A stretch of 64,000 nucleotides of DNA from the NCBI RefSeq assembly GCF_025291715.1, contig NZ_JAMBIZ010000015.1, forward strand, positions 18,872 through 82,871. Direction: 5' to 3'. A program made the position numbers and the translations under genes. Each line of letters begins with the position of its first letter. Position 1 is the stretch's first letter. Shown here piece by piece: positions 60,308-64,000 of the stretch. The stretch comes from Metasolibacillus sp. (GTDB lineage Bacteria; Bacillota; Bacilli; Bacillales_A; Planococcaceae). The notes under the pieces are model-generated. The model was given only the letters and a program-made list of their open reading frames with translations. It had not been told where the DNA came from and searched no databases.

Positions 60308-60643
60308 TTAATTCACTTGAAACCATTTATAAACAAGCAATAGAGCACTTATGAGCAAAGGCACAAGCAGCAACCAACCTATTTTTTGATTGCCCTCAAC
60401 TAACAGCATCATCATTATTTGAAAAGATACAACTATCCCACAGGATAACAATGAAATTACAGCCATATCCATCCTACTTAACAGCTTAAATTTTGGCATG
60501 GAAAATAGAATAGCCAATATAAAAAATATCGCCGCTACAATAACTACAATATTTCCTAATTTCATTTTAAATAAGAATTGTAAAGCTTTTGATACAATTG
60601 ACAATACAATAGCTATCAACAAAAAAACGATGTTTAGTTTCAT
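60308..60643 (-). CDS. Small four-span membrane protein of the GntR/ABC operon
   Basis: 111 residues with hydrophobic segments near 2-20, 30-46, 62-80 and 90-106. No recognised family. It lies 7 bases after the ABC permease gene, so it is probably the last gene of the GntR-regulated operon. The ribosome site is weak (GTAAG). It may assist the exporter. Confidence 0.6.
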   Translation of the reverse strand: MKLNIVFLLIAIVLSIVSKALQFLFKMKLGNIVVIVAAIFFILAILFSMPKFKLLSRMDMAVISLLSCGIVVSFQIMMMLLVEGNQKIGWLLLVPLLISALLLVYKWFQVN

Positions 60644-60650
60644 ACGCTAC

Positions 60651-61433
60651 TTACAGTTTAACAGCTACTTTTTTAGTAAACTGACGAATCAATACAAGCA
60701 TTACTGCAATCACAACAATAGCTATTAAGTAGGCAGCTGGAACAGGAATTGCGGGAATCGACAATGGACCCAGTATTGGCGCATCTAATGCGATGCTTAT
60801 CATTTCACTATATAACAATAATAAGATAACTACTAATGGGATAGAAAACAGCCCAACTATGCCTCCGAAACGGTAAAAGCTAATGCCAATCAACCAGCCT
60901 GCCACATAATAGCAAAAAATAGTAAGCGCAAATAGCACAATGCCAAGTAACCAGCTATTATCTAAATCAATATGCAGAAAGAATAAAATATTTTGAATCA
61001 CTTGCTCTACCAATTCATCGTTAGGCTCTACTATTTTTGTATTATTAGCAAAGTCCAGTGGTAGCACCTTTTCAACTAACAAAGCAAGCTTAGCGATAAT
61101 TGGCATTGCTAGCGCAACACCGAAAGAGCCAAGCGTTGCCCCAATAAAATAATGCTTGCGTGTGACACCGTTACTCACAAAATATTGAAGAAATCCATAG
61201 GCTGCTACAATACCGATAACGAACATAAAAATATTGGATGAATAAAAAATCATTGTAGAATAACTATCTATTTCTGCCCCACCTTTAAAAATAGTGAACT
61301 CGATACTTGGAATCAAGGTTGTGATAATTCTTACAGCAAAGATGATTAGCAAAACAAATAAATAGCCTACTGCCCAGCTCATTTGTGTAAAAAATATATC
61401 CAATGCAACTTTTATGGAGATTGATTTTTGCAT
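60651..61433 (-). CDS. ABC-type exporter membrane subunit
   Basis: About 260 residues with six hydrophobic segments, an ABC-2-like arrangement, with a SGVTRKHYFIG-type loop (FVSNGVTRKHYFIGATLGSFG) common to YtrC/YhcI-like permeases. The ATG at 61433 is preferred because GGAGGG lies 10 bases away; an ATG 9 bases earlier is too close. It follows its ATPase with overlap. Substrate not known. Confidence 0.75.
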   Translation of the reverse strand: MQKSISIKVALDIFFTQMSWAVGYLFVLLIIFAVRIITTLIPSIEFTIFKGGAEIDSYSTMIFYSSNIFMFVIGIVAAYGFLQYFVSNGVTRKHYFIGATLGSFGVALAMPIIAKLALLVEKVLPLDFANNTKIVEPNDELVEQVIQNILFFLHIDLDNSWLLGIVLFALTIFCYYVAGWLIGISFYRFGGIVGLFSIPLVVILLLLYSEMISIALDAPILGPLSIPAIPVPAAYLIAIVVIAVMLVLIRQFTKKVAVKL

Positions 61434-61434
61434 A

Positions 61435-62307
61435 TTATTCATGCCCTCCCTCTGTTAAATAAATAAACAAATCCTGCAGTGCAACTGGACCTATTTCTAG
61501 TCCTAGCTTCGCTGCCTCCTGATATTGCCGCTCTGATAAATGACCATAGACCGTCACTGCCTTTGTGCCACCTAATTGCTTTATGTTGAGCTGACGCATA
61601 TTTTGAACAAATATATCTACATCCTCTGCGCGACCTGTCACTGTTACACCTTTTGAAATGAGCTCATCGTATGTCTCATGTAAAACCATTGTCCCTTTGT
61701 GTAAAATCAGCACCTCATCAAATAAATATTCCATTTCTGATACTAAGTGTGTAGACATAATTATTGCTCTTGGGCATTCTTCTTGTGATTGTAGCAATTC
61801 CTCATAAAAAATAGTTCTAGTTGGGGCATCCATTCCTGCATAAATTTCATCAAAAATTGTAATTGGCGCATTGCTTGCTAAACCAATTGTCGCATCAACA
61901 GCTGCCTGCATTCCCTTTGATAATTGCTTCATTTTTTTATTTTGTGGTATTTGAAAGCGTGTAAGCAAATGCTCTGCATAAGCCATATTAAAGTTTGGGC
62001 GATACTTTGCAATGCCTTGCAGTAAATCCTTCACTTTGTCCGATTCTTCTTTGTAATTTTTGTTGTAAGCAAAAACAACTTGCTGCATCATTTCTGCATT
62101 TTCAAATGGCGCTTGCCCTAAAATCGTTAAGGCTCCTGCTGTTTGCTGACGAAATGATGCAATAATGGATAATAGCGATGTTTTACCTGCTCCGTTTCTC
62201 CCTAATAAACCATATATTTTATTACCTTCTAGCTGAAAGGAAATATTTTGTAGTGCTACGTCGTACCCATAGTTCAAGCTAATATTTTTAGCCTCCATCG
62301 TCGTCAT
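61435..62307 (-). CDS. ABC transporter ATP-binding protein (YtrB/YhcH-like)
   Basis: 290 residues: Walker A GRNGAGKTS, signature LSKGMQAAVDATIGLASN (diverged from LSGGQ), Walker B ITIFDEIYAGMD where Glu is kept, and an H-loop STHLVSEMEYLF. A C-terminal domain of about 60 residues follows. The ATG overlaps the GntR stop by 4 bases. In B. subtilis the YtrA/YtrB-type systems respond to cell-wall antibiotics. Confidence 0.82.
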   Translation of the reverse strand: MTTMEAKNISLNYGYDVALQNISFQLEGNKIYGLLGRNGAGKTSLLSIIASFRQQTAGALTILGQAPFENAEMMQQVVFAYNKNYKEESDKVKDLLQGIAKYRPNFNMAYAEHLLTRFQIPQNKKMKQLSKGMQAAVDATIGLASNAPITIFDEIYAGMDAPTRTIFYEELLQSQEECPRAIIMSTHLVSEMEYLFDEVLILHKGTMVLHETYDELISKGVTVTGRAEDVDIFVQNMRQLNIKQLGGTKAVTVYGHLSERQYQEAAKLGLEIGPVALQDLFIYLTEGGHE

Positions 62308-62672
62308 TCACTTTCACGCTCCTTCACTTGTTTAATGTACTCAATAATTTCCTGCTCACTTATTTGTAATTTTTTTGCCTCTTCAATAAGGCTGACGATA
62401 AATTGGTCAACGAATGATTCTTTTCTTTTTTTCATTAGTTTCTCCCTCGCTCCTACTGCGACAAACATACCGATCCCTCGCTTTTTATAAAGAATGCCTT
62501 CCTCTACTAATTGATTGATTCCTTTGGACACCGTGGCATGATTAATTTTGTAAAAGCTAACAAGCTGATTAGTTGAGGGTGCCTGCTCCTCTTCTAATAG
62601 CTGCCGATTGACGATTTGATCCTCTATCTTTTCACGAATTTGCTGGTAAATTGGCTTATCTTTATCGAACAC
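62304..62672 (-). CDS. GntR-family (YtrA subfamily) repressor
   Basis: 122 residues: winged helix PIYQQIREKIEDQIVNRQLLEEEQAPSTNQLVSFYKINHATVSKGINQLVEEGILYKKRGIGMFV, plus a short C-terminal dimerisation tail, the YtrA-type length. Start is GTG with AAGGTGGTG upstream. It controls the ABC operon through the perfect dyad immediately upstream. Confidence 0.87.
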   Translation of the reverse strand: MFDKDKPIYQQIREKIEDQIVNRQLLEEEQAPSTNQLVSFYKINHATVSKGINQLVEEGILYKKRGIGMFVAVGAREKLMKKRKESFVDQFIVSLIEEAKKLQISEQEIIEYIKQVKERESE

Positions 62673-62690
62673 AAAAACTTCACCACCTTA

Positions 62691-62743
62691 TATGGTTATA
62701 TACTTATGTGTATAACCATAATAGATAAAAAAATATTTGTCAA
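62691..62743 (-). promoter_or_regulatory. GntR/YtrA operator and SigA promoter
   Basis: On the minus strand TTGACA (62743-62738), 17-base spacer and TATGGT (62720-62715). A perfect 10-bp inverted repeat TATGGTTATA-N10-TATAACCATA (62691-62700 and 62711-62720) covers the -10 and the start of transcription. Confidence 0.75.
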
Positions 62744-62818
62744 ATTCTTTCTTTACTTCTTCTGAAAAAATGCAATAATGAAGGATAAAATATTTCGCAA
62801 CTCGAAGGAGAAAGCACA

Positions 62819-63721
62819 ATGACTTTATTTTTTATCATTTTACCTGCACTCGTCATTTTTTTAATTGGCTTTATCGCTCAGAAGCTAATTGGCTTTGATA
62901 TTAAGTCCATTTCAGCAATGTCCCTTTACATATTGTCACCATGCTTAGCCTTTCGCACATTTTTCACGAATGCTATTACATTGGACTACGTATATATGAT
63001 GCTAGCAGCGCTATTATTGAGCGCTTCATTATTAGTCATTACATATATCGTTGCTAAAATAACAAAAGCGAACCAATCTGAAAGCTCTGCCCTGGTTTTA
63101 AGCAGTGTTTTTATGAATAGCGGCAACTACGGAGCCCCTGTTGTACTATTTGCCCTTGGGTCTGCCGGGTTTGATTATGCCGTTATTATTATGGTGCTAC
63201 ATTCCTTATTAATGAATACGTTAGGCATTTTCTTTGCGGCACTCGGTGGACAAGAAGGAAGTGGACATAAGCAGGCTATGCAAAGCGTTGTGAGAATGCC
63301 TGTGCTTTATGCTGCAATTTTGGGTATGCTTTGTCATTGGCTGGGCTTGGAGCTATCCGCTCCTTTTCAGGACGCACTTGACCTTGTAGCAAATGCGACG
63401 ATTCCTGTTATTATGCTTGTACTAGGTATGCAGCTCGCCGTTATTTCACGTAAAAGGGTAACATATCGCTTTGTTGTAGGCGCAAGCATTATACGGATGA
63501 TTGCCTCACCTATTATTGCAGCGCTTATTTTATCATTTTTACCGTTAAATGATTTAGCAAAAACAGTATTTATCATCCAAGCAGCCATGCCTGCCGCCGC
63601 CAACACGACGATGCTGGCTTTGAAATACGATACAGAGCCCGACCTCGTATCGTTTACAACGCTTGTCACAACAGCAATTAGCATTGTTTCATTGCCGATT
63701 GTGTTGTATTTAACAATTTAG
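62819..63721 (+). CDS. AEC-family (auxin efflux carrier-like) transporter
   Basis: 300 residues, ten hydrophobic segments, with an N-terminal half and a repeat after a central loop; SSVFMNSGNYGAPVVLFALG and LVLGMQLAV are the paired crossover motifs of the BART/AEC superfamily. Bacterial members move malate or other organic acids. AAGGAGAAA precedes the ATG. Divergent from the GntR operon. The substrate is unknown. Confidence 0.87.
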   Translation: MTLFFIILPALVIFLIGFIAQKLIGFDIKSISAMSLYILSPCLAFRTFFTNAITLDYVYMMLAALLLSASLLVITYIVAKITKANQSESSALVLSSVFMNSGNYGAPVVLFALGSAGFDYAVIIMVLHSLLMNTLGIFFAALGGQEGSGHKQAMQSVVRMPVLYAAILGMLCHWLGLELSAPFQDALDLVANATIPVIMLVLGMQLAVISRKRVTYRFVVGASIIRMIASPIIAALILSFLPLNDLAKTVFIIQAAMPAAANTTMLALKYDTEPDLVSFTTLVTTAISIVSLPIVLYLTI

Positions 63722-63733
63722 GAGAATTTAAGA

Positions 63734-63832
63734 ATGCAATATATTTTTGTCAACCTTGAAAGCTCTCAACATTGCAATGTATGTATCGTGTGGATAAAAT
63801 TGCTAAGCAGGAAGAATTTTGGACATAGATAA
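63734..63832 (+). CDS. Possible 32-aa peptide
   Basis: ATG 63734 has AGGAGAA 9 bases upstream (at the AEC stop), and 32 sense codons run to a TAA at 63830. Composition is unremarkable; it may be a start remnant of a lost gene. The remaining bases to 64000 hold no recognisable feature apart from a candidate TATAAT-like stretch near 63945. Confidence 0.15.
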   Translation: MQYIFVNLESSQHCNVCIVWIKLLSRKNFGHR

Positions 63833-64000
63833 TCATTGTACATAAACACTTTTATAACTTAGTTCATCTATCAATGATAAAAATATTTTCACTAGCGTCG
63901 CATTAAAATAATTCAACGCATCGTATTAAACTGAATTTTCTGTAATATAATCCAAGCATAAAAAAATCCTTTATACTGGTTGAGCGGTAGGTAACCATCC

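Overview
The window looks like the chromosome of a low-GC, spore-former-type Gram-positive (Bacillaceae/Planococcaceae, most like Lysinibacillus or a close relative). This rests on AT-rich DNA, strong AGGAGG-type ribosome binding sites, frequent TTG/GTG starts, long U-tailed hairpin terminators, and Bacillus-type families (Spx, HemAT, YvbH, YczE, SE1832, lipoproteins with LxxC boxes). No rRNA, tRNA, insertion sequence, prophage or CRISPR array was seen. The genus is an inference.

Layout. 1-3.0 kb: end of an exopolysaccharide-type operon (UDP-sugar dehydrogenase, tandem polysaccharide deacetylase lipoprotein, PilZ c-di-GMP receptor start). 3.4-7.0 kb: small lipoprotein, kbl, YczE, YbaK deacylase and a HEQAH-motif protein. 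7.2-10.1 kb: VanR/VanS-like two-component pair with a serine D,D-carboxypeptidase, in vanB-like gene order but without ligase genes. 10.3-16.4 kb: topB, and an ABC exporter overlapping a photolyase. 16.8-22.1 kb: carotenoid desaturase, an EAL phosphodiesterase in an operon with a CarH/LitR-like MerR-cobalamin regulator, and HemAT. The crt and hemAT promoters carry matching 11-bp-spaced TTRTACA repeats. 22.3-25.3 kb: MATE pump and a membrane chemoreceptor. 25.4-31.9 kb: tightly coupled seven-gene ABC import operon with two phosphoesterase-like enzymes and a DeoR regulator.

32.3-35.6 kb: a plus-strand AT-rich defence-type insertion, a NUDIX hydrolase plus a SauUSI-like PLD-helicase-DUF3427 modification-dependent restriction enzyme. 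36.1-39.0 kb: a large secreted helical-repeat protein. 39.1-45.2 kb: cutC, methyltransferase, flavin reductase, PseG-like protein, SE1832 and ABC-F. 45.4-48.7 kb: Spx paralogue/MarR, orphan ECF sigma, TetR/CPBP. 48.7-54.4 kb: a second Fe/phosphonate-type ABC system with a frameshifted permease, an MBL hydrolase and a divergent LysR. 55-63.7 kb: M20 dipeptidase, ctaB, NERD protein, Gfo/Idh oxidoreductase/YvbH, a GntR-regulated ABC exporter and an AEC permease.

The most interesting points are: (1) the NUDIX/type IV restriction pair; (2) the light/O2/c-di-GMP block with shared operator-like repeats; (3) three intergenic arrays with about 21-bp (two helical turns) period, each starting at or next to the stop codon of a minus-strand gene, two sharing one core sequence; (4) the stand-alone Van-like triad; and (5) two ABC importers translationally coupled to hydrolases. 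Many true starts lie downstream of the longest ORF start; the starts given here follow the ribosome binding sites.
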